The translations under genes and the position numbers were made by a program. Positions 1 through 4,957 of a DNA stretch of 5,281 bases are shown here, one piece after another. The DNA is taken from contig JAFPPJ010000335.1 in assembly GCA_017410745.1 (NCBI GenBank), positions 1 through 5,281 on the forward strand. Reading direction: 5' to 3'. The notes under the pieces are model-generated. The model did no database searches. It saw only the letters and a program-made list of their open reading frames with translations, and was not told the DNA's origin. Every line of letters starts with the position of its first letter. The first letter of the stretch is position 1. Source of the stretch: Oscillospiraceae bacterium. GTDB taxonomy: Bacteria; Bacillota; Clostridia; Oscillospirales; Ruminococcaceae.

Positions 1-234
1 GTAGTGCTCTTTGCAGATGAGGATCAGGGCAGCACCGCTCTGCTCTGCGTATGCGGCAATGATGCAGTTGCAAAGGGCGCAGACGCAGGCAAGATCATCC
101 GCGAGACCGCAGCTGTAACAGGCGGCAAGGGCGGCGGACGTGCCGACAGCGCTATGGGCGGCGCAGGGAATGATGCGCCCGCATCCGCAGCAATAGAGGT
201 ATTCACCGGCATAGCATCGAAGTATATCGGCTGA
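1..234 (+). CDS. alaS: Alanyl-tRNA synthetase, C-terminal end (5' partial)
   Basis: The reading frame is open from base 1 and ends at TGA 232-234, giving the last 77 residues of a protein that begins outside the window. The segment around visible residues 30-57 reads GKIIRETAAVTGGKGGGRAD followed by SAMGGAGN. This is the glycine-rich signature of the DHHA1 domain (C-Ala region) at the end of bacterial alanyl-tRNA synthetases, where the usual form is GGKGGGRPDMAQAGG. Known for the family: the enzyme charges tRNA-Ala in the cytoplasm, and C-Ala helps bind the tRNA elbow and couples editing to aminoacylation. The GTG at 4 is internal, not a start. DHHA1 also occurs in other phosphoesterases and in stand-alone AlaX proteins, but the GGKGGGR motif and the C-terminal position favour AlaS. 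No terminator follows; the next gene begins 18 bases later. Confidence 0.9.
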   Translation, partial: VVLFADEDQGSTALLCVCGNDAVAKGADAGKIIRETAAVTGGKGGGRADSAMGGAGNDAPASAAIEVFTGIASKYIG

Positions 235-238
235 TCGC

Positions 239-246
239 GGCGGTGA
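239..246 (+). promoter_or_regulatory. Ribosome binding site for the GTG start at 253
   Basis: GGCGGTGA matches the Shine-Dalgarno consensus AGGAGGTGA except for one internal base. It lies 6 bases before GTG 253. This supports the GTG as the true start, since no in-frame ATG or TTG lies between the alaS stop and this point. It is weaker than the AGGAG and AGGAGG sites of the other transcription units, which fits a gene translated inside an operon. Confidence 0.55.
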
Positions 247-252
247 CTTGCT

Positions 253-933
253 GTGCGCGTTCTGATCGCAGAGGATGAGGTGCGGCTTGCCGAGGCTCTC
301 GTGCAGCTGTTCGCGCGTGAGAATATCACGGCGGATGTGTTCACGAACGGCAACGATGCATACGACAATTCCCTTGCGGATATATACGACGTTATCATAC
401 TTGACATCATGCTTCCCGGAATGGACGGCATTTCCATCCTGCGCGGGATAAGGCAGCAGGGGATAAAGACCCCTGTGCTGATGCTGACTGCCCTCGACTC
501 CCTCGGAGACAAGGTGAAAGGGCTTGACAGCGGTGCGGACGATTACCTGACAAAGCCCTTCCGCACGGAGGAGCTGCTTGCCCGTGTAAGGGCGCTGTCA
601 AGGCGCAGCTCGTCCTCTCTCGTGCCCTCCGATGAGCTCTCATGCGGCGATCTCGTGCTCGATACCGCATCCTGTGAGCTTCGCTGCGGCAGCAGCTCGG
701 TAAGGCTCGGGCGCAAGGAATACGGCGTGATGGAGCTTCTCATGCGCAATGCGGGAGCGGCTGTGTCAAAGGATATGATCATCACGCGGATATGGGGATA
801 TGACACGGAGGCCGAGGACAACAACGTCGAGGTATACATATCCTTCCTGCGCAAGAAGATCGCATTCTTAGGCTCTTCTGCTGCTATACGCACGCTCAGG
901 GGCATAGGCTATACGATGGACAGGAACTTATGA
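253..933 (+). CDS. OmpR/PhoB-family DNA-binding response regulator (first two-component system)
   Basis: This 226-residue protein has the usual length of the family. The receiver domain spans about residues 1-118. Its acidic pocket is E7/D8, the phospho-acceptor is D51 in VIILDIMLPGMDG, the switch residue is T79, and the conserved lysine is K101 in YLTKPF. A serine-rich linker (about 117-128) leads to a winged helix-turn-helix DNA-binding domain at about 128-224, with the usual ending RTLRGIGYTM. Known for the family: phosphorylation by a partner kinase promotes dimerisation and promoter binding. The start is GTG. The stop overlaps the kinase start as ATGA (930-933), so the two are translationally coupled and form a cognate pair. 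The target genes cannot be told from sequence. It differs clearly from the second regulator at 4256, so it is not a recent duplicate. Confidence 0.95.
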   Translation: MRVLIAEDEVRLAEALVQLFARENITADVFTNGNDAYDNSLADIYDVIILDIMLPGMDGISILRGIRQQGIKTPVLMLTALDSLGDKVKGLDSGADDYLTKPFRTEELLARVRALSRRSSSSLVPSDELSCGDLVLDTASCELRCGSSSVRLGRKEYGVMELLMRNAGAAVSKDMIITRIWGYDTEAEDNNVEVYISFLRKKIAFLGSSAAIRTLRGIGYTMDRNL

Positions 934-2252
934 TAAAGAAGCTCAGATTCAGATTTGCCGCTGTGCTCACAACGGTGCTGACGGTATTCATGATCATCGT
1001 ATGTACCGTTATATATATAAATGTATATACAACGGTGCGGGACAATATAGAGCGAAGTCTCACCGCTGCTATGGACGGCCGTCTCGACCGCCGTGATGCG
1101 GGTGCGCCCTTCAGGCCTCCGGAGCCTCCTAAGGAGCGGGACGGCGGGTCTGATGCCCATATAGCGAAGAGCTCCCGAGTGGATGAGAGAGTGCCGTTTT
1201 ATAAGGGCGGCGGCGGTTTCGGCATGGGCTGGATGAAGTTCAGGCTCGATGCCGACGGAAATATCACCGAGATAATACGCTCCCATCTATGGGACGACGA
1301 CGGCGGCGATGAGTTCGAGGCACTGGCGGATGAAGCGGTGACGAAGATACTCGCCTACGGCAAGGAACGCGGCTATATAGAGGTAGAGGGCACATACTAC
1401 CGATACGGCCTTGACAGGGCGGCGGGCACGGTAGTGCTCCTGGATATACAGAATGAGCTTGGTGTACGCAACAGGCTCGCAATGACACTTATAATAGTAT
1501 TCCTGCTCAGCGTGGCAGTGTTCGTGCTGCTGTCCGCGTGGCTCTCACGCAGGGTAACACGCCCGGTGGAGGATGCATGGAACAGACAGACCGTATTCTT
1601 CTCGAATGCATCCCACGAGCTCAAAACTCCTCTTGCGGTCATATCCGCCAACCTTGATGCGGCTGTGGCATCGCCCGAAAAGACGGTGGCGGAGCAGAGC
1701 AGATGGCTCGACGTGATACGCGATGAGACGGGCAAGATGTCCGGGCTCATAAATGAGATGCTCTATCTTTCCCGTGAGGAGTATGCGGAGAATACCGTGA
1801 CGGAGGATGTGGATCTTTCCACTGAGACGGAGCGTGCCTGCCTTGCGGCGGAGGCGCTGGTATTCGAGAGCGGCAGGACTCTTGTGACGGATATCGCAGG
1901 CGGCGTCACGGTAAACGGCGACAAGTCCGCACTGACAAGAGTGATACATATACTTATAGAAAATGCCGTGCGGCATTCACCGGAGGGCTCGGAGATCAGC
2001 GTGACGCTCACTCCCGGCAGGAAGTGCTGCCTTACGGTGACAAATGACGGAATTATCGCGGCGGAAGAGCTTGAGAGGATATTCGACAGATACTACCGCA
2101 CCGATGCATCAAGGAGCAAGGAGACGGGAGGCTACGGCCTCGGCCTTGCCATAGCAAGGGCAGCCGTGAACAGACACTCGGGTAATATATCGGCTTCGTC
2201 CGAAAACGGCAGGACATCATTCACCGTGACTTTGCCCTGCGTGAAAAAGTAG
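930..2252 (+). CDS. Membrane sensor histidine kinase (first two-component system)
   Basis: This 440-residue kinase starts at the ATG that overlaps the regulator stop. Membrane helices are visible at about 9-31 and 183-205, leaving an extracytoplasmic segment of about 150 residues. That segment carries a proline- and charge-rich stretch (about 50-90) and a GGGGFGMG run. The H box is SHELKTP with phospho-acceptor H229. The ATP-binding domain shows the N box (N345 in LIENAVRH), a G1-type NDG at 372-374, the F box IFDRYYRTD and the G2 box GYGLGLAIA (401-409). Only about 23 residues separate the second helix from H229, so there is no full HAMP domain; RRVTRPVEDAWNRQ links the membrane directly to the dimerisation helix. 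Known for the family: it autophosphorylates on His and passes phosphate to the regulator's Asp, here D51 of the preceding gene. The signal sensed is unknown. Confidence 0.94.
   Translation: MIKKLRFRFAAVLTTVLTVFMIIVCTVIYINVYTTVRDNIERSLTAAMDGRLDRRDAGAPFRPPEPPKERDGGSDAHIAKSSRVDERVPFYKGGGGFGMGWMKFRLDADGNITEIIRSHLWDDDGGDEFEALADEAVTKILAYGKERGYIEVEGTYYRYGLDRAAGTVVLLDIQNELGVRNRLAMTLIIVFLLSVAVFVLLSAWLSRRVTRPVEDAWNRQTVFFSNASHELKTPLAVISANLDAAVASPEKTVAEQSRWLDVIRDETGKMSGLINEMLYLSREEYAENTVTEDVDLSTETERACLAAEALVFESGRTLVTDIAGGVTVNGDKSALTRVIHILIENAVRHSPEGSEISVTLTPGRKCCLTVTNDGIIAAEELERIFDRYYRTDASRSKETGGYGLGLAIARAAVNRHSGNISASSENGRTSFTVTLPCVKK
1005..1036. repeat. Near-palindrome inside the kinase gene
   Basis: ACCGTT at 1005-1010 is matched by AACGGT at 1031-1036. 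The AT-rich stretch between them continues the pairing: 1012-1017 with 1024-1029, then a G-U pair, with a single A-C mismatch between the two stem segments and a 4-base loop. In mRNA this would be a hairpin of about 13 base pairs, 75 bases into the kinase gene, within the part coding for the first membrane helix. The TATATA run is unusual in this GC-rich gene. It may be a chance result of Ile/Tyr codons (ATA, TAT) in a membrane helix. Confidence 0.5.
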
Positions 2253-2263
2253 AGGTTATACAT

Positions 2264-2782
2264 ATGAACACTGATTTTTATGCGGAATATCTTGTGGAGA
2301 AGCGCTCCGACAGCATGGATACGCTCAAGCGCATAGGCGTGCTCGCAGGCATCACGGTGCTGTGCGGTGTATGCTTTGTGTTCCTCGGGCCTTTCGCATT
2401 CCTTTTCATCGCGCTGATACTCTACGGAGGATATTATCTCTTCACCGGGCTTTCCGTGGAATACGAGTATATCATCACCAACGGCTCCCTTGATGTGGAT
2501 AAGATAATGGGCAGACGCTCGCGCAAGAGGATGATATCCACGGATATAGAGACCTTCACCGATTTCGGCAAGCTCAAGGACGCACCTCCCGCACCTGCGG
2601 GCTGCACTACCGTGCTTGCATCCGACAATACGGGCGGCGAGGATTACTATGCCGACCTCAAGCACAAGTCTGCGGGCGATGTAAGACTGATCTTCTCCCC
2701 CAACGAGAAGATAGTTGAGGGCGTGGAGATGTTCCTTCCCCGCCAGCTGAAGTTAAAGGTCAGACAGAGCAAAAATTCATAA
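2264..2782 (+). CDS. Small two-helix membrane protein of unknown function (DUF6106-like)
   Basis: This 172-residue protein starts at ATG 2264. Its ribosome binding site AGAGGT (2251-2256) overlaps the kinase stop codon, so it is very likely the third gene of the two-component operon. A short charged N-terminus (MNTDFYAEYLVEKR) precedes a pair of close membrane helices at about 22-41 and 43-61 joined by a tight GP turn. A soluble C-terminal part of about 110 residues follows, beginning EYEYIITNGSLDVDKIMGRR with basic RRSRKR at 84-89. The helix pair followed by a YxYxITNG...DKI..RR strand pattern resembles small bacterial membrane proteins with a PH-like domain. From memory it fits the Clostridia family called DUF6106, but I could not check this. 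Helix placement suggests both ends are cytoplasmic. No catalytic motif is seen. A role as accessory factor to the kinase is inference from position only. Confidence 0.85.
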   Translation: MNTDFYAEYLVEKRSDSMDTLKRIGVLAGITVLCGVCFVFLGPFAFLFIALILYGGYYLFTGLSVEYEYIITNGSLDVDKIMGRRSRKRMISTDIETFTDFGKLKDAPPAPAGCTTVLASDNTGGEDYYADLKHKSAGDVRLIFSPNEKIVEGVEMFLPRQLKLKVRQSKNS

Positions 2783-2791
2783 TGTTGATAT

Positions 2792-2822
2792 ACGGCACAC
2801 CTTATATAGTGTGCCGTTTGTA
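2792..2822 (+). terminator. Probable intrinsic terminator after the first operon
   Basis: A perfect 9-bp stem, ACGGCACAC (2792-2800) with GTGTGCCGT (2809-2817), encloses an 8-base AT-rich loop and starts 9 bases after the stop codon at 2782. The following T-tract is short and interrupted (TTTGTACTT), so termination may be incomplete. Without a good T-run it could also act as a 3' end stabiliser. Confidence 0.65.
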
Positions 2823-2860
2823 CTTATGAAATAAAAATTTCGGAAAATTTCATTTTTCTA

Positions 2861-2889
2861 TTGACAAGAGCGGATAATCATAGTATAAT
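2861..2889 (+). promoter_or_regulatory. Consensus sigma-A promoter of ddh
   Basis: The -35 box TTGACA (2861-2866) and -10 box TATAAT (2884-2889) both match consensus at all six positions and are separated by the ideal 17 bp. The upstream stretch 2828-2858 is very rich in A and T runs, like an UP element. Transcription should start near 2896. Such a promoter is expected to be strong and constitutive unless repressed or controlled after initiation, which makes the folded leader downstream more notable. Confidence 0.88.
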
Positions 2890-2895
2890 TTTCAT

Positions 2896-3002
2896 ATGTG
2901 CTTTTCACATTGCGCATGGTATGCGGATGTGACAGAGCGTAGGGAATAATTCAAATGCAGGAGAATTTTTCAAATCCTGCATAACAATACAGGAGTGATA
3001 TT
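2896..3002 (+). promoter_or_regulatory. Structured 5' leader of ddh
   Basis: The predicted leader of about 107 nt holds two stem-loops. The first pairs TCACAT (2905-2910) with ATGTGA (2927-2932) and, inside that, CGCAT (2913-2917) with ATGCG (2921-2925) around a GGT loop, with a small internal loop between the two stems. The second pairs ATGCAGGA (2955-2962) with TCCTGCAT (2975-2982). The ribosome binding site AGGAG (2991-2995) follows, 7 bases before the ATG. Two alternative pairings are visible. ATGTG at 2896-2900 can compete for CACAT at 2906-2910, and TCCTG at 2975-2979 can pair with CAGGA at 2990-2994, which covers the ribosome binding site. I do not recognise a lysine riboswitch, T-box or other known class; it is too short for the lysine type. 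Function is unproven. Confidence 0.5.
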
Positions 3003-3974
3003 ATGATAAGGCTTGGCATTTTAGGATATGGCAATCTTGGCAGAGGCGTGGAGAAGGCTGCCGCTGCTGCAGAGGATATTACACTTGCTGCGGTGTTCAC
3101 CAGGAGAGATCCGAAGACACTGAAGATCGCATCGAATGCACCCGTATACAGCGCAGACGATATGGCTGCCCACAAGGATGAGATAGATGTCCTCATTCTC
3201 TGCGGCGGTTCTGCAAACGATCTTCCCGAGCAGACCCCTGCTGCTGCAAAGCTCTTCAACGTTATAGACAGCTTTGATACACACGCTCGCATACCCGAGC
3301 ATTTTGCTAATGTGGATGCCGCTGCAAAGGCTGCCGGCAAGACAGGCATAATCTCCATCGGCTGGGATCCCGGTCTGTTCTCTCTCATGAGACTCATATC
3401 CAATGCAGTCCTCCCCGACGGCAATGACTATACCTTCTGGGGCAGAGGCGTCAGCCAGGGACATTCCGATGCTGCAAGGCGCGTTGAGGGCGTAAAGGAT
3501 GCAAGACAGTACACCGTGCCTGTTGCATCTGCGATAGAGAAGGTAAGGAGCGGCGAAGACCCCGTGCTCACCACCCGCGAAAAGCACACGAGAGAGTGCT
3601 ATGTAGTTGCAGAGGCAGGTGCCGACAAGGACAAGATAGCAGAGACTATCAAGAATATGCCCAACTACTATGCCGACTATGATACCAGCGTTACCTTCAT
3701 CACTGAAGAGGAGATGCAGAGAGACCACAGCAGGCTCCCTCACGGCGGATGCGTTATATGCAGCGGCAGGACAGGCGAGAACAAGCACACCATAGAGTTC
3801 TCACTCAAGCTCGACTCCAACCCCGAGTTCACATCCTCCGTCCTCGTTGCGTATGCAAGAGCTGCATACCGCATGAACAAGGAAGGCATGACAGGCTGCA
3901 AGACGATATTCGATGTTCCTCCCGCATATCTTATCAACAGATCCGATGAGGACATCAGAGCGCATCTTCTCTGA
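3003..3974 (+). CDS. ddh: meso-Diaminopimelate D-dehydrogenase (EC 1.4.1.16)
   Basis: This 323-residue protein has the normal family length and aligns by eye along its whole length with Corynebacterium glutamicum DapDH. The N-terminal Rossmann fold begins IRLGILGYGNLGRGVEK, with the NADP-binding GxGxxG-type turn at 8-13 and FTRRDP (32-37) where the 2'-phosphate of NADP is usually bound. Substrate-site landmarks of the family are present: D89 and D92 (IDSFDTH), GWDPG (120-124), TFWGRGVSQGHSD (144-156), R197, PHGG with H247, and N273 in DSNPEF. Known reaction: L-tetrahydrodipicolinate, ammonia and NADPH give meso-DAP in one step (reversible), feeding lysine and peptidoglycan synthesis in the cytoplasm. 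The start is set by AGGAG 7 bases upstream. It has its own promoter and terminator, so it is a single-gene unit. Confidence 0.96.
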   Translation: MIRLGILGYGNLGRGVEKAAAAAEDITLAAVFTRRDPKTLKIASNAPVYSADDMAAHKDEIDVLILCGGSANDLPEQTPAAAKLFNVIDSFDTHARIPEHFANVDAAAKAAGKTGIISIGWDPGLFSLMRLISNAVLPDGNDYTFWGRGVSQGHSDAARRVEGVKDARQYTVPVASAIEKVRSGEDPVLTTREKHTRECYVVAEAGADKDKIAETIKNMPNYYADYDTSVTFITEEEMQRDHSRLPHGGCVICSGRTGENKHTIEFSLKLDSNPEFTSSVLVAYARAAYRMNKEGMTGCKTIFDVPPAYLINRSDEDIRAHLL

Positions 3975-3989
3975 TATACACTGATGACG

Positions 3990-4018
3990 AGGTGTGGCGC
4001 ATGCCACACCTTTTCTTT
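3990..4018 (+). terminator. Strong intrinsic terminator of ddh
   Basis: A perfect 9-bp GC-rich stem, AGGTGTGGC (3990-3998) with GCCACACCT (4003-4011), has a GCAT tetraloop and is followed by TTTTCTTT (4011-4018). It starts 15 bases after the ddh stop and isolates ddh from the second two-component operon. This is the best-formed terminator in the window. Confidence 0.92.
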
Positions 4019-4088
4019 AGCATCCGTCATCTGCAAAAATGAATTATTTTTTATCGGCGTTTAAACTTGTACGCTTTATTTTATGAAA

Positions 4089-4127
4089 TTTACAATCTAT
4101 TCACAAATCAATACATAAAATTTCACA
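4089..4127 (+). promoter_or_regulatory. Pho-box/WalR-box-like array of four hexamers
   Basis: Four related hexamers sit on one DNA face: TTTACA (4089-4094), TTCACA (4100-4105), AATACA (4110-4115) and TTCACA (4122-4127), with gaps of 5, 4 and 6 bases, so about 11 bp per repeat. Three fit TTHACA fully and the third keeps only its TACA end. Known pattern: Bacillus PhoP binds direct repeats of TT(A/C/T)A(C/T)A with gaps of 5 ± 2, and on the other strand the related WalR site is TGTWAH-N5-TGTWAH. The array ends 20 bases upstream of the likely -10 box, where a poor -35 would need help from an activator. Binding by the downstream regulator is an inference. Confidence 0.45.
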
Positions 4128-4144
4128 GCTTTTGCTTTTAAATG

Positions 4145-4153
4145 TGGTACAAT
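4145..4153 (+). promoter_or_regulatory. Extended -10 promoter element for the second two-component operon
   Basis: TGG directly before TACAAT (4148-4153) forms an extended -10 element (TGnTAnAAT) with five of six matches to TATAAT. No convincing -35 lies at 16-18 bp; the hexamer array occupies that area instead. Transcription would start near 4160, giving a leader of about 95 nt. A second candidate, TTGTAC (4067-4072) with TACAAT (4091-4096) at 18 bp, is weaker and overlaps the first box. A bare TATAAT also occurs at 4182-4187 without a -35. Confidence 0.5.
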
Positions 4154-4160
4154 ACATAAT

Positions 4161-4200
4161 ATATTATATAGTGAACCATAATATAATATTATATAGTGAA
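4161..4200 (+). repeat. AT-rich direct repeat, two copies at 25-bp spacing
   Basis: The 15-mer ATATTATATAGTGAA occurs at 4161-4175 and again at 4186-4200. Each copy is preceded by CATAATATA (4155-4163 and 4177-4185), so the whole unit is duplicated with a 3-base length difference. The AT parts are also palindromic (4156-4167 and 4181-4194). Each unit ends in AGTGAA, whose complement TTCACT resembles the upstream TTCACA boxes. The repeats lie just downstream of the predicted start of transcription, a position suited to repression or to an mRNA structure. They could also have arisen by slippage in an AT-rich spacer. Confidence 0.7.
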
Positions 4201-4226
4201 TGTCGGTATGTGACCGTAATTTAATA

Positions 4227-4240
4227 ACCGGATCGCCGGT
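4227..4240 (+). other. Small hairpin next to the ribosome binding site
   Basis: ACCGG (4227-4231) pairs with CCGGT (4236-4240) around an ATCG loop, one base before AGGAGG (4242-4247). A second weak hairpin, CGGT/ACCG at 4204-4216, lies just upstream, and its CGGT could instead pair with ACCG at 4227-4230. The stems do not cover the ribosome binding site. They may shape ribosome access or mRNA stability, but they are short enough to be chance. Confidence 0.35.
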
Positions 4241-4255
4241 CAGGAGGAATAAGAT

Positions 4256-4957
4256 ATGTCGCTTGGTAAGGTACTTGTTGTTGATGATGATAATAATATC
4301 TGCGAGCTGTTGAAGCTTTATCTTGAAAAGGAAGGCTACGGCGTCATGGTATCACATGACGGCGATGAGGCTGTGCTCAAATTCAATACGCTTCATCCCG
4401 ATATCGTGCTGCTCGACATCATGCTTCCCGGTCTTGACGGATGGCAGGTATGCCGTGAGATACGCAAGAAGTCCAATGTGCCCATCATAATGATCACCGC
4501 TAAGTCTGAGACCTTCGATAAGGTGCTCGGTCTTGAGCTCGGCGCAGACGACTATGTGGTCAAGCCCTTCGATACCAAGGAGGTCATTGCCCGCATCAAG
4601 GCAGTATCGAGAAGAATAGGCCAGACCAACTCCGAGCCCGAGATAAAGGAAGTCAAGTATGACAAGCTCGTGGTCAATATGACCAGATACGAGCTCAGGG
4701 TAGACGGCAAGGTAATGGATACTCCTCCCAAGGAGCTCGAACTGCTGTTCTATCTTGCTTCCAATCCCAACCGTGTATACACGAGAGACCAGCTCCTTGA
4801 CGAGGTATGGGGATTTGAATACTACGGCGACTCCCGTACTATCGACGTTCATATAAAGAGACTCCGCGAGAAGCTCGAGGGAGTATCCGACAAGTGGACG
4901 CTCAAGACTGTATGGGGCGTGGGATACAAGTTCGAGGCAGAAGAAGAAAATGCATAA
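4256..4957 (+). CDS. OmpR/PhoB-family DNA-binding response regulator (second two-component system)
   Basis: This 233-residue protein has the usual family length. The receiver domain spans about 4-120, with acidic pocket D10/D11, phospho-acceptor D54 in IVLLDIMLPGLDG, switch residue T81 and K103 in YVVKPF. The DNA-binding winged helix spans about 133-227. Its recognition helix is SRTIDVHIKRLREKLE (193-208), and it ends TVWGVGYKFE. The receiver domain resembles the WalR/PhoP/ResD type of Firmicutes regulators more than the first regulator does, but I cannot assign a specific orthologue. The start is firm: AGGAGG lies 8 bases before ATG 4256. The gene is preceded by its own control region with a hexamer array that could be its own binding site (autoregulation), and it overlaps the following kinase gene by 8 bases, marking a cognate pair. 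Confidence 0.95.
   Translation: MSLGKVLVVDDDNNICELLKLYLEKEGYGVMVSHDGDEAVLKFNTLHPDIVLLDIMLPGLDGWQVCREIRKKSNVPIIMITAKSETFDKVLGLELGADDYVVKPFDTKEVIARIKAVSRRIGQTNSEPEIKEVKYDKLVVNMTRYELRVDGKVMDTPPKELELLFYLASNPNRVYTRDQLLDEVWGFEYYGDSRTIDVHIKRLREKLEGVSDKWTLKTVWGVGYKFEAEEENA

Noticed and set aside
24..512. Open frame on the - strand spanning the alaS end and first regulator
   Set aside because: It crosses two real genes on the opposite strand, is rich in Ser/Arg/Pro as expected of a shadow frame, and matches no family I know.
2264..2782. Small membrane protein as a toxin or immunity protein
   Set aside because: No paired small gene, secretion signal or toxin motif is present, and its coupling to the kinase operon explains its place without this idea.
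2896..2949. 17-codon ORF starting at the predicted ddh transcription start
   Set aside because: There is no room for a ribosome binding site, it would have to be leaderless, it lacks lysine codons, and the region is better explained by RNA pairing.
2783..3002. Lysine riboswitch or T-box upstream of ddh
   Set aside because: The leader from the promoter is only about 107 nt, shorter than a lysine riboswitch. No T-box consensus and no terminator hairpin lie before the start codon.
3021..3788. Long open frame on the - strand (255 codons) opposite ddh
   Set aside because: It is antisense to a clearly conserved enzyme, has no ribosome binding site or recognisable domain, and reflects the codon bias of ddh.
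253..4957. Two response regulators as a recent duplication
   Set aside because: Outside the shared family motifs the proteins differ throughout, including linker, recognition helix and codon use, so they are distant paralogues.
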